Below, piece after piece: positions 44,695 through 53,574 of a stretch of DNA of 64,000 nt; the stretch's first letter is position 1, and every line of letters begins with the position of its first letter. The position numbers and the translations under genes were made by a program. The stretch spans positions 558,001 to 622,000 of the forward strand of contig NZ_PVTV01000011.1 in the NCBI RefSeq assembly GCF_003003055.1, given 5' to 3'. The DNA comes from Jezberella montanilacus. Lineage in GTDB: Bacteria; Pseudomonadota; Gammaproteobacteria; Burkholderiales; Burkholderiaceae_B. Under the pieces are notes generated by a model. The model did not search any database. It saw only the letters and a list, made by a program, of their open reading frames with translations, and was not told the origin of the DNA.

Positions 44695-45822
44695 ATGCAG
44701 ACCACACGTATTCTGGTTATCGATGACACGGTTGTCAATCTGAAGTTAATGGCCGCTTTGCTTGAAAGCAAAGGATATGAAGTAGCGCTTGCGGCTAGCG
44801 GACTAGAAGGCCTTGAAAAAATAAAGGCCCAACAACCAGATCTGATTCTTCTAGATGTCATGATGCCTGAAATATCGGGCTACGAGGTATGCCGCAGGCT
44901 TAGGGCGCAGTCGGAGACGAGCCTGTTACCCATCATTATGGTGACCTCGCTTGACGAGACCGAGCGTATCAAAGGGCTCGAAGTTGGAGCAGATGATTTT
45001 CTAACCAAGCCAATTAATCAGGCTGAATTATTCGCTCGCGTCAAATCGTTGCTGCGCATCAAACATCTTCAGCAACAGATCGTCGAACAAAACCAGCAAT
45101 TAAGCGAGCTCAACGCCTCACTCTCACAGCAAGTTGAAACGCAAGTGCAAGAGATTGAGAAAATGGCCAGTCTGCAGAGGTTTTTACCTGAGCAAGTTGC
45201 GGACAGGGTCATGCAAGATGGTGACGAGTCGATCTTCAGGCCACACCGCAGAGAAATAACTGTTGTCTTTATCGATATCAGAGGCTTCACGACCATGGTT
45301 GACTCGACAGAGCCCGAAGAAGTCATGGAGGTGCTTAGCGCCTATCACGACAGAATGGGACGCTTGATCATGAAGCACAATGGCACCCTTGAACGCTTTG
45401 CGGGAGACGGGATCATGATCTTTTTTAACGATCCGATCAATCTGCCAGAGCATAGTACGGTTGCGGTCGCTCTGGCCATCGAAATGCAACAAGCCTTCGC
45501 CGAGCTTCAGAATCAATGGCGAAAAATGGGTTTGCAACTCGGTTTTGGGGTGGGCATTGCCAGAGGTTATGCCACGCTCGGTATGATTGGTTTTGAGGGC
45601 CGTCGCGACTACGCCGCGATTGGTAGTGTGACGAACGCATCCGCCAGGCTGTGTGAGCAAGCCAAAGATGGCGAAATCCTGATGGATTTGAAAACCTTCG
45701 CCAGAATGTCGCAGCAAGACAAAAGTGAAAAGGTCGGCGATATAACACTCAAAGGGTTTATCCGACCCTTCGAAGTGTATAAAATTGATCGCACAACCTT
45801 ATTGCGCGACCCCGACGTCTAA
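44695..45822 (+). CDS. Response regulator with class III nucleotide cyclase output
   Basis: A 375-residue protein. Receiver domain at 1-125 (VIDDTVVNLKLMAALL, D54 in LILLDVMMPE, TSLD, FLTKPINQAELFARV). A coiled-coil linker with glutamines (QQQIVEQNQQLSELNASL) follows, then a class III cyclase catalytic domain (~190-360). Metal aspartates D194 (VFIDIRGFT) and D238 (AGDGIMIFF) are 44 apart, as in active cyclases. The purine-selecting positions are unusual: R234 in place of the usual lysine and S311 in IGSVTNASARL in place of aspartate, so adenylate versus guanylate cannot be told. Likely phosphorylated by the divergent kinase. Confidence 0.85.
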   Translation: MQTTRILVIDDTVVNLKLMAALLESKGYEVALAASGLEGLEKIKAQQPDLILLDVMMPEISGYEVCRRLRAQSETSLLPIIMVTSLDETERIKGLEVGADDFLTKPINQAELFARVKSLLRIKHLQQQIVEQNQQLSELNASLSQQVETQVQEIEKMASLQRFLPEQVADRVMQDGDESIFRPHRREITVVFIDIRGFTTMVDSTEPEEVMEVLSAYHDRMGRLIMKHNGTLERFAGDGIMIFFNDPINLPEHSTVAVALAIEMQQAFAELQNQWRKMGLQLGFGVGIARGYATLGMIGFEGRRDYAAIGSVTNASARLCEQAKDGEILMDLKTFARMSQQDKSEKVGDITLKGFIRPFEVYKIDRTTLLRDPDV

Positions 45823-45823
45823 G

Positions 45824-46855
45824 TTAACTCAGCCCCATTTCTTTGCTGAGCAAATCGGCCCCTGCCGCTAAAGCCTGAAGTTTAGCTGTCGCAATCGCTC
45901 GGCCTAAGGGGACGAGACCACAGTTGGTGCACCCATAGATATGTTTGATATCGGCGTATTTCGTCGCTTCGCGCAGCACGTTAGCGACCTGCTCTGGAGT
46001 TTCGATCTGATTGTTTGCCACATCAATGGCTCCAACCAAAACATCTTTACCGCGCAACAATTCGATTAATTCCATCGGAACGCGCGAGTTGATGCACTCT
46101 AAGCTCACTTGATCAATCTTGCTCGCGGCAAGCAAAGGGAATACATGCTCGTATTGACGCCACTCTTCACCCAGCGCATTTTTCCACTTTATATTTGCTT
46201 CGATACCATAACCATAACAAATGTGTACTGCCGTTTTACAAGGCAAACCGGCCGCTGCAACCTCGAGGGTTTTAACGCCCCAGTCCTTCACTTCATCAAA
46301 AAACACATTAAAGGCGGGCTCATCGAACTGAATAATATCGACACCAACTGCAGCCAATTCCCTGGCCTCTTGATTTAAGAGTTCAGCAAATGCCAAGGCT
46401 AATTTTTCCCGGCTTTTATAATAGTCATCGTAAAGGGTGTCGACCATGGTCATCGGACCTGGCAGCGTGAACTTGATCGGGCCTTTAGTCAACGCACGCA
46501 AACGCTTCGCGTCTTCGACAAAAACTGACTTTGGCCGCGTGACACGATCAACCACCACTGGCACGTCCGCGTCGTAACGATTGCGAATCCTGACGGTTTT
46601 TCGATTAACAAAATCGACGCCCGACAGGCTTTCGATAAAAGTCGTGACAAAGTGCTGCCGGGTCTGCTCCCCGTCACCGATCACGGTGATACCTGCTCGC
46701 AACTGGTCGTCGACCGCAAGCCGCATGGCATCAAACTTGGCTTGTTCTAAGGTTTCACCTGACAGGTGCCAAGGTGCCCAAAGTTTTTCAGGCTCTGCCA
46801 ACCACGCAGGTTTAGGTAAGCTGCCAGCGATGGCTGTTTTGATTTTCTGACTCAT
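45824..46855 (-). CDS. Core-MetE methionine synthase (C-terminal domain only)
   Basis: A 343-residue enzyme matching only the C-terminal catalytic barrel of cobalamin-independent methionine synthase. It starts AIAGSLPKPAWLAEPEKLW, has DGEQTRQHFVTTFIE, LPGPMTMVDTLYDDYY and DIIQFDEPAFNVFFDEV. Zinc ligands are in VHICYGYG (histidine and cysteine) and GCTNCGLVPLGR (cysteine). Full MetE has ~750 residues. The style matches the oxygen-dependent MesD group, normally paired with DUF1852 (MesX), which is absent from this window. The YkuK-like gene is the same-strand upstream neighbour (25-base gap). Methyl donor unproven. Confidence 0.85.
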   Translation of the reverse strand: MSQKIKTAIAGSLPKPAWLAEPEKLWAPWHLSGETLEQAKFDAMRLAVDDQLRAGITVIGDGEQTRQHFVTTFIESLSGVDFVNRKTVRIRNRYDADVPVVVDRVTRPKSVFVEDAKRLRALTKGPIKFTLPGPMTMVDTLYDDYYKSREKLALAFAELLNQEARELAAVGVDIIQFDEPAFNVFFDEVKDWGVKTLEVAAAGLPCKTAVHICYGYGIEANIKWKNALGEEWRQYEHVFPLLAASKIDQVSLECINSRVPMELIELLRGKDVLVGAIDVANNQIETPEQVANVLREATKYADIKHIYGCTNCGLVPLGRAIATAKLQALAAGADLLSKEMGLS

Positions 46856-46880
46856 TTTTTTATCCCATGACCACTAAGAA

Positions 46881-47357
46881 CTAAATTACCTCAGCCAGCA
46901 CGAACTTCATGCGATCAGCCGCGTTAGACGCAGCAAAAGCGTTCGGCTTGACGACGGGCACCACATTGCACATCCCACGAATATACCCGATGGCCTCGTT
47001 CACGACACAAGAGCTGCCATGTGCTTCATCAGGATTGATATCGAGATGTACCGATACCTCTCGGCCTGCCAATACGTCTTTGAGCTTTTGATAAAGTTCG
47101 GCGATTTTATAAGCTTCGTTCATTAAGCGCATGCGAGGCTTATCTTGCTTGGCATCAAAGTCACGCTCTCGCTGAACTTCGCCAAATAATTTGCAACCAT
47201 TGTTGCCGTTGATATGGACAACCACTGCCAACGTGTAGTCGGCAAACCACTCTTTGCCGATCGCAAAGCGCTCTGAGTCACATCCTATGTAAATCTTTGT
47301 CGCTGGCCCTTGAGCATCAATAAATGCTCTCACTTCATTGACATCAATTTTTCGCAC
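46881..47357 (-). CDS. YkuK/DUF458-type RNase H-like protein
   Basis: A 158-residue protein with the RNase H-like signature of DUF458: IYIGCDSERF at the start, a central LAVVVHING strand, and SVHLDINPDEAHGSSCVVNEAIGYIRG near the end, giving acidic residues on neighbouring strands. Bacillus YkuK and relatives have no firmly established role. Located just upstream of the core-MetE gene on the same strand. There is no signal peptide. Family call reasonable, activity unknown. Confidence 0.75.
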   Translation of the reverse strand: MRKIDVNEVRAFIDAQGPATKIYIGCDSERFAIGKEWFADYTLAVVVHINGNNGCKLFGEVQRERDFDAKQDKPRMRLMNEAYKIAELYQKLKDVLAGREVSVHLDINPDEAHGSSCVVNEAIGYIRGMCNVVPVVKPNAFAASNAADRMKFVLAEVI

Positions 47358-47457
47358 GCTTAATCCCAGTTGAAAATTAACTGCAGACAGATAACGCTAC
47401 GTGACTATATTAAGCCATCTTTTGACGTTTCGTCTGAGTACCATCAGTGGAGTCACA

Positions 47458-48150
47458 CTAAGGAACGAAGCGGTAACCGACTCCTGTTTCAGTGAGCACG
47501 TGTGAGGGTTGAGCCGGGTCAATTTCTATCTTTTTGCGCAGGGCGCCCATAAAAATTCGTACATAATGAGTACTTTCTATGTCGTTCGGGCCCCAGACCC
47601 CCAATAGAATCTGTCGGTGAGTGAGCACCGTATTGGAATGAGTGATGAGAAATGTAAGCAATCGGTACTCGGTTGGTGTCAGGTGCAAAAGTTCACCGTC
47701 TCGCTCAACCAGTCTTCTGGTTAAATCGACACTCATACGACCAAATTTAAAAGTCGTCTCGCCTTTCTCCGATACCATTGACCGTCTGCGCAACTGGGCT
47801 CGTACTCTTGCCAGTAATTCGCCAGGACTGAAGGGTTTGGTCAAGTAGTCATCTGCCCCTATGTCGAGTGCTGCAATTTTGTCAGTTTCTTGGCTACGCG
47901 CGGACACAACAATAATAGGTACATCAGACCAAGCTCGAATTTTGTCGATGACCTCTGCCCCTGATCCGTCAGGTAAACCCAAGTCGAGCAGAACAACATC
48001 TGGTTGCCGAGTGCGTGATTCGATCAGGCCTCGTGCGACAGTGGCGGCCTCAAAGACCACGAAGTCAGCTGACTCAAGCGACTTTTTAATCATCAGACGA
48101 ATATTTGGCTCGTCTTCGATGATTAAGGCGACAGGATATAGCTGAGACAA
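47458..48150 (-). CDS. kdpE: KdpE response regulator
   Basis: A 230-residue OmpR-type regulator: receiver LIIEDEPNIRLMIKKSL, phospho-acceptor in DVVLLDLGLPDGSG, the DYLTKPFSPGELLARVRAQLRR switch end, and a winged-helix C-terminus (HLTPTEYRLLTFLITH, ESTHYVRIFMGALRKKIE, TETGVGYRFVP). It activates kdp under potassium limitation. Start at 48150 is 26 bases below the KdpD stop. A matching KdpE-like site precedes the operon. Confidence 0.93.
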   Translation of the reverse strand: MSQLYPVALIIEDEPNIRLMIKKSLESADFVVFEAATVARGLIESRTRQPDVVLLDLGLPDGSGAEVIDKIRAWSDVPIIVVSARSQETDKIAALDIGADDYLTKPFSPGELLARVRAQLRRRSMVSEKGETTFKFGRMSVDLTRRLVERDGELLHLTPTEYRLLTFLITHSNTVLTHRQILLGVWGPNDIESTHYVRIFMGALRKKIEIDPAQPSHVLTETGVGYRFVP

Positions 48151-48176
48151 GTTATGCCTTTAAGATCGAACTTGGC

Positions 48177-50876
48177 TTAATGATCATGATCCATCAAATC
48201 CACTTTGGGAGGACGACCTATCGGCAATATGAAGCTGAATCTTGCCCCCCCCTGTTTGGTTGTCTCACCACGGATTTTCCCATTGTGAGCTTCGATAATC
48301 GCCCTGCAAATTGTCAAACCTAAGCCAACTCCCACGATCGCACTCTCCTTTTGTCCACGTTCAAACTTCCTGAAGATGGCTTCCTCTTTACCCGCCGGCA
48401 GACCAGGACCGTCATCTTGCACCCAGACTTCGACCTGATTGGGTGAGATTACAGCGCCACCAATCGACACTTTGCTAGTCTTGCCTGTGTATTTGTATGC
48501 ATTTTCAAGCAGATTGACAAATACTCGTTCCATTAGGACCGGATCTAATTTGAGTAGCGGGAAGTCAGCGGGCAAGTCCACCGAAACGCGCCTGCCCTCA
48601 CTCATTGGCTCGGCTGCTTTGATAGATGTACCGATGACTTCTTCAATCGGCAACCACTGTTGATTCAGTCTCACTGCGCCGGACTGGAGGCGGGCCATAT
48701 CCAACAAGTTGCCCACCTGCGAGCTCATTTTTAACGCTTTTTCGCGTAAGATCGCCGTGATCTGGCGTTGCTCATCGCTCAGTGGTGCATCGAGCATTTC
48801 CAGCGCGTCGGCCAACCCTACTAATGCTGTTAAGGGTGTTCTCAAATCGTGTGAAATCGCGGACAACAACGAGTTTCTTAATCTCTCAGATTCAACTTGT
48901 ATTGAGGATTGTTGAGCAACCGTCACATAATGAATGCGTTCAATCGATATCGCGAGCAAGCGCGCGAACGTATCTAATAGACGCCTTTGTTCAGGGGATC
49001 TCAACCTGGTCGTACTGGGAGAGTCAATCACCAACACGCCCCGCGTTCTCATTGGTGCTCTGAGAGGGATATAGAGAAGGGGCACACCAGGCAAAGAATC
49101 TGTACCGTTGCCGGCCTCCTTGTCGTGATCAAATGCCCATTGGGCAATCGACATGTCCAGTCCAATGTCATCAGGCATCACACTTGAGACATGCTCCAGT
49201 TGATTATCATCATCTGCCAGCAGTAATTTAGACCTCGCCTTAAACTCAACAGCCGCAAAGTGTTGGCTTATCTCTGCAACTTTTTCTCGAACCAGCGCAC
49301 CGGATAAGTCACGCGACATTTCGTATAAAGATTTGACGCGTTGCTCACGTCGATTGGCTATCTTTGCCTGATATGTCAAACCAGTTGTCAGTTTGGCAGT
49401 AATCAGGCCAACAACAAACATGACAATAAACGTGAACACGTACTGAACATCAGATACCGCAAATGAGAACCGCGGGGGTACAAAGAAATAGTCAAATACC
49501 AGAACGTTCACCAGTGACGCCATGAGTGAAGGTCCCAAGCCGTACTTCACTGATACAAGCACGACAGCCAACAAAAAAAACATGGCGATATTCGGCAATT
49601 CAATCAGTGAATTTAATGGTGCTGCTATCAAACCAGTCAGTCCACAAATGAGCAAGCTCAGCGCAAACGAATGCCAGGGCGCTCGCAATTGCGTCAGCCA
49701 CGTCTCATTGTCATAGACCTCCTCAGTCGTCTTGCGACTAGCCGAACCTCTAGCAATTTTCATTAGGTCCAGATCGGGCGCATGACGAGCAACCGCATCC
49801 AAGAATGTGGTCTGCCAAAAATACCAATTATTTTTAACGCTTGATCCTACAACTAATCGAGACAGATTTTGCTCTCTGGCATAGGTCGCGACAGTCTCAG
49901 CGGCATCGTGACCACCAATCGTGACTGCGCGTGCACCCATCTCTTCGGCCAACGCAATAACTTTCAGCACCCTTTCACGATTCTTCTTTGGCAAACGCTG
50001 CAGAGCCGGGGTCTCCACATAGACCGCGTGCCACGGTACTTGAAGTTGCCCAGCGATTCGGGCTGCGCTGCGGACCACTTTTTCAGATTCATCACCAGGA
50101 CCGATACAAGCAAGGATTGATTCGCGCGTTTGCCAAACGTTAGATACCGCGTTGTCTTTGCGATATTTCAGCACCTCGTGATCCAACCGATCGGCAGAGC
50201 GGCGCAGCGCAAGCTCTCTCAACGCGATCAGATTACCTTTACGAAAGAAGTTTTGAGAGGCTCTCTCCGCCTGCTGGGGCAAGTAGACCTTTCCATCCTT
50301 TAGCCGCTGAAGCAATTCATCAGGCGGCAGATCAACCAACACCACTTCGTCAGCAGAATCGAACACATGATCGGGCACGGTTTCCCAAACACGCACCCCT
50401 GTGATCCCACCCACGACATCGTTGAGTGTCTCTAGATGTTGAACATTGATCGTTGAGTAAACATCAATGCCTGCCGAGAGCAAGTCATCGACATCTTGCC
50501 AGCGCTTCGGGTGTCTCGACCCTGGGACATTGGAATGTGCCAATTCATCCATCAGGATCAGATCGGGCTTTTCAAGCAAAGCCTGATCCAGGTCAAATTC
50601 TTTTAGTTGCCGACCTTTATATTCGACTTCTTTCAAAGGAAGGATTTTTAACCCTTCAACGAGCGCAAGGGTTTCTTTACGGCCGTGAGTCTCAACAATA
50701 CCGATCAGAACATTTTTGTCTTTTTCTTGTTGGTGTGCTGCCGACAGCATCGCGTAGGTTTTACCAACACCCGCCGTCGCGCCGAAAAATATTTTAAGCC
50801 GACCACGACCTGACCCGATCTGTTCACGCTTGATTTGAGCGAGGAGCTGGTCAGGATTAGGTCGAGAATCGATCAT
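48177..50876 (-). CDS. kdpD: KdpD sensor kinase
   Basis: An 899-residue sensor. The N-terminal KdpD domain holds IFFGATAGVGKTYAMLSAAHQ (Walker A) and LPEKPDLILMDELAHSNVPG-like residues (quoted part LILMDELAHSNVPGSRHPKR). A USP-like segment follows, then four membrane helices (FALSLLICGLTGLIAAPLN onward), a GAF-like region, HisKA with the histidine near 675 (SAISHDLRTPLTALVG) and HATPase (NLLENAYKYTG, VGVGLGLTICRAIIEAHNG). Its start overlaps the kdpC stop by four bases. Senses potassium/turgor and phosphorylates KdpE. Confidence 0.95.
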   Translation of the reverse strand: MIDSRPNPDQLLAQIKREQIGSGRGRLKIFFGATAGVGKTYAMLSAAHQQEKDKNVLIGIVETHGRKETLALVEGLKILPLKEVEYKGRQLKEFDLDQALLEKPDLILMDELAHSNVPGSRHPKRWQDVDDLLSAGIDVYSTINVQHLETLNDVVGGITGVRVWETVPDHVFDSADEVVLVDLPPDELLQRLKDGKVYLPQQAERASQNFFRKGNLIALRELALRRSADRLDHEVLKYRKDNAVSNVWQTRESILACIGPGDESEKVVRSAARIAGQLQVPWHAVYVETPALQRLPKKNRERVLKVIALAEEMGARAVTIGGHDAAETVATYAREQNLSRLVVGSSVKNNWYFWQTTFLDAVARHAPDLDLMKIARGSASRKTTEEVYDNETWLTQLRAPWHSFALSLLICGLTGLIAAPLNSLIELPNIAMFFLLAVVLVSVKYGLGPSLMASLVNVLVFDYFFVPPRFSFAVSDVQYVFTFIVMFVVGLITAKLTTGLTYQAKIANRREQRVKSLYEMSRDLSGALVREKVAEISQHFAAVEFKARSKLLLADDDNQLEHVSSVMPDDIGLDMSIAQWAFDHDKEAGNGTDSLPGVPLLYIPLRAPMRTRGVLVIDSPSTTRLRSPEQRRLLDTFARLLAISIERIHYVTVAQQSSIQVESERLRNSLLSAISHDLRTPLTALVGLADALEMLDAPLSDEQRQITAILREKALKMSSQVGNLLDMARLQSGAVRLNQQWLPIEEVIGTSIKAAEPMSEGRRVSVDLPADFPLLKLDPVLMERVFVNLLENAYKYTGKTSKVSIGGAVISPNQVEVWVQDDGPGLPAGKEEAIFRKFERGQKESAIVGVGLGLTICRAIIEAHNGKIRGETTKQGGARFSFILPIGRPPKVDLMDHDH

Positions 50877-51451
50877 GAGTGCTCTTTAGCATCCAATGCA
50901 AGATTAAGCATTAAGACGTTAACACGCGGTTCACCGAAAATCCCCAGTTGCCTGGCGTGTGTGTGTTGAGCGATCAGGGCCATGACCTGATCTTCATTGA
51001 TTTTTCGCAGTTTTGCAATGCGCGCAGCTTGGTACTTGGCAGCTGCGGGACTGATTTCAGGATCCAAACCACTTGCGGAGCTCATCACGAGATCTGCTGG
51101 AATAGTTTGCTTATTGTCGGGATCCACCGCGTGCAACGCCTCCACGCGCCCCTTGACCGCGTCAACCAGTGCAGGATTCAACGGCCCCTGATTTGATCCT
51201 CCTGACGCCACACCATTATTTGGCTGTGGCGCAGTGGCTGATGGGCGTCCCCAAAAATATTTTGGATCAGTAAAATTTTGCCCAATCAGTTCGGATCCAA
51301 TGACCTGATCATTCTTGTAGATCAGACTGCCAACTGCCTGCTTGGGGTAAGCAAGTTTGGCCAAACCAGTCACCGCAACAGGGTAACCGATCCCGGTGAT
51401 GACAGTCAGCAACATAAACAAACACAAACAACTTCTAAGCATAGTTTTCAT
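50873..51451 (-). CDS. kdpC: KdpC, potassium-transporting ATPase C chain
   Basis: A 192-residue protein with one N-terminal membrane helix (LCLFMLLTVITGIGYP) and a periplasmic domain with IGQNFTDPKYFWGRPSATAP, DLVMSSASGLDPEISPAAAKYQ and VNVLMLNLALD. ATG at 51451 has GAGGAT upstream and fits the family; the longer frame adds 11 residues. Stabilises the KdpFABC complex. Ends inside the kdpD start (ATGA). Confidence 0.94.
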   Translation of the reverse strand: MKTMLRSCLCLFMLLTVITGIGYPVAVTGLAKLAYPKQAVGSLIYKNDQVIGSELIGQNFTDPKYFWGRPSATAPQPNNGVASGGSNQGPLNPALVDAVKGRVEALHAVDPDNKQTIPADLVMSSASGLDPEISPAAAKYQAARIAKLRKINEDQVMALIAQHTHARQLGIFGEPRVNVLMLNLALDAKEHS

Positions 51452-51480
51452 ATCAATATCCTCGGCATGGGTTGGAGCAA

Positions 51481-53556
51481 TCAAATCATCGCAATAAGCA
51501 TGTCAATCAACTTGATGCCAATAAACGGGGCGATCAGACCGCCCAGACCATAGATCGTCATATTTCTTCGCAAGAGCGCCGCTGCACCCAATGGCTTGTA
51601 GGCGACACCTTTCAAAGCTAGCGGAATCAAAAACATGATGATGAGCGCGTTAAAAATGACTGCGGACAAAATCGCCGACGAAGGGCTCGTCAACCGCATA
51701 ATATTCAAGGCTTCAAGCTGTGGATAGGTTGCAACGAAAGCAGCGGGGATGATTGCAAAGTATTTTGCAACATCATTGGCAATGCTGAATGTAGTGAGGG
51801 ATCCGCGAGTCATCAACATTTGCTTGCCCGTCTCGACAACCTCAATGAGCTTAGTCGGATTCGAGTCAAGATCGACCATATTGCCTGCCTCTTTAGCCGC
51901 TTGAGTGCCAGAATTCATTGCAACGGCGACATCAGCTTGTGCCAAGGCAGGTGCGTCGTTTGTGCCATCCCCAGTCATGGCAACCAAGTGTCCCTCTGCC
52001 TGATGTTTGCGGATCAACGCCAATTTATCTTCAGGGGTTGCCTCCGCCAGAAAATCGTCGACGCCTGCTTCCGCTGCAATGGCTGCGGCGGTCAGGCGGT
52101 TATCGCCTGTGATCATGATGGTACGAATACCCATCTGACGCAACTCGTTGAATCTTGCTTTGATCCCCCCTTTGACAATGTCTTTTAGCTCAACGACACC
52201 CAAGACACGTTGACCCTGCGACACCACCAACGGAGTGCTTCCACGACGTGACACGTCATCTACAATTTTCAGAACCTCTTTGGGGAAGTCGCCGCCAATC
52301 GCTTCAATGTGCTTCTGAATCGCAAGCGCCGCGCCCTTGCGCACTGGTATACCGTTTAAATCAACACCGCTCATTCGCGTTTGCGCTGTGAACGGCACAA
52401 AGCTAGCTCCCATCTCGCCAAGATCGCGCTCACGCATGCCAAACTTCTGTTTAGCCAGGATGACAATACTTCTGCCTTCCGGGGTTTCATCTGCCAGCGA
52501 TGCTAATTGCGCGACATCCGCCAATTCTGCTTCAGTCACCCCAGTAGCCGGGAAAAAATCGGATACCTGACGATTACCGAGCGTGATGGTTCCCGTTTTA
52601 TCCAGTAGCAAGACGTCAACATCCCCTGCTGCCTCGACCGCACGACCCGAGGTCGCGATCACGTTCGCCGCCATCATCCGGCTCATCCCTGCAACACCGA
52701 TTGCAGATAATAAGCCTGCGATCGTGGTTGGTATCAAACACACCAGCAAGGCAATCAGCACGGTGATCTGGATAGGTGCACCACTCTCATTCGCCGCAAC
52801 ACTGAACAGGGAGAATGGGAGCAAGGTGGTCACCACCACCAGGAAGACGATCGTCAGTGCGACCAGCAGAATCGTCAGCGCGATTTCATTTGGTGTTTTT
52901 TGACGTTTCGCGTTTTCAACCATCGAAATCATGCGATCGATAAAGGTCTCACCGGGGTTAACTGAGACGCGCACGATGATCCAATCCGATAGCACGCGGG
53001 TGCCACCCGTGACTGAGGAGAAATCTCCTCCCGACTCACGAATCACCGGGGCAGACTCGCCCGTAATCGCAGACTCATCTACCGAGGCGACCCCTGCGAT
53101 CACTTCGCCGTCAGCGGCAATCACGTCATTGGCTTCCGCAATAAAGAGATCGCCTTTACGCAATAGTGTTGCTGACATTAATTCGGCCTGAGGCTTAGTC
53201 TCCCAATTATCTAAGGTGTTGCTGCTCTTGATTTTTTTGGCCCAGGTTTCTTTCTTGAGACCTCTGAGTGAGGCGGCTTGGGCTTTACTTCGACCTTCTG
53301 CCAGCGCTTCGGCAAAATTGGCGAACAACACAGTAAACCAGAGCCATAACATGACACCGAGTATGAATCCGGATGATGCCTCGCCCTGACCCAGTAGTGA
53401 CTGTATCCAGAGCATCGTGGTCAAAATACTACCCACATACACCACAAACATCACAGGATTACGCCATTGAATCGCAGGATTGAGTTTTCTGAAACTATCG
53501 ATAATCGCTGGTTTAATTAGCTCGATAGCGAACATCCCTAATTTTCTTTTGCTCAT
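51481..53556 (-). CDS. kdpB: KdpB, potassium-transporting P-type ATPase
   Basis: A 691-residue P-type ATPase. ATG at 53556 ([18 protein letters not shown]) has GGAG seven bases upstream; a TTG four codons earlier is less likely. Phosphorylation site D319 ([14 protein letters not shown]), actuator [10 protein letters not shown], nucleotide site [11 protein letters not shown] and the hinge [17 protein letters not shown]. It drives high-affinity potassium uptake with KdpA. Separated from kdpA by 18 bases and from kdpC by 29. Confidence 0.96.
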   Translation of the reverse strand: MSKRKLGMFAIELIKPAIIDSFRKLNPAIQWRNPVMFVVYVGSILTTMLWIQSLLGQGEASSGFILGVMLWLWFTVLFANFAEALAEGRSKAQAASLRGLKKETWAKKIKSSNTLDNWETKPQAELMSATLLRKGDLFIAEANDVIAADGEVIAGVASVDESAITGESAPVIRESGGDFSSVTGGTRVLSDWIIVRVSVNPGETFIDRMISMVENAKRQKTPNEIALTILLVALTIVFLVVVTTLLPFSLFSVAANESGAPIQITVLIALLVCLIPTTIAGLLSAIGVAGMSRMMAANVIATSGRAVEAAGDVDVLLLDKTGTITLGNRQVSDFFPATGVTEAELADVAQLASLADETPEGRSIVILAKQKFGMRERDLGEMGASFVPFTAQTRMSGVDLNGIPVRKGAALAIQKHIEAIGGDFPKEVLKIVDDVSRRGSTPLVVSQGQRVLGVVELKDIVKGGIKARFNELRQMGIRTIMITGDNRLTAAAIAAEAGVDDFLAEATPEDKLALIRKHQAEGHLVAMTGDGTNDAPALAQADVAVAMNSGTQAAKEAGNMVDLDSNPTKLIEVVETGKQMLMTRGSLTTFSIANDVAKYFAIIPAAFVATYPQLEALNIMRLTSPSSAILSAVIFNALIIMFLIPLALKGVAYKPLGAAALLRRNMTIYGLGGLIAPFIGIKLIDMLIAMI

Positions 53557-53574
53557 GATTTTCTCCAATCGCGC

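Noticed and set aside
45184-45717. A 177-codon minus-strand frame opposite the receiver-cyclase gene
   Set aside because: It mirrors a well-defined cyclase domain and has no domain signature of its own.
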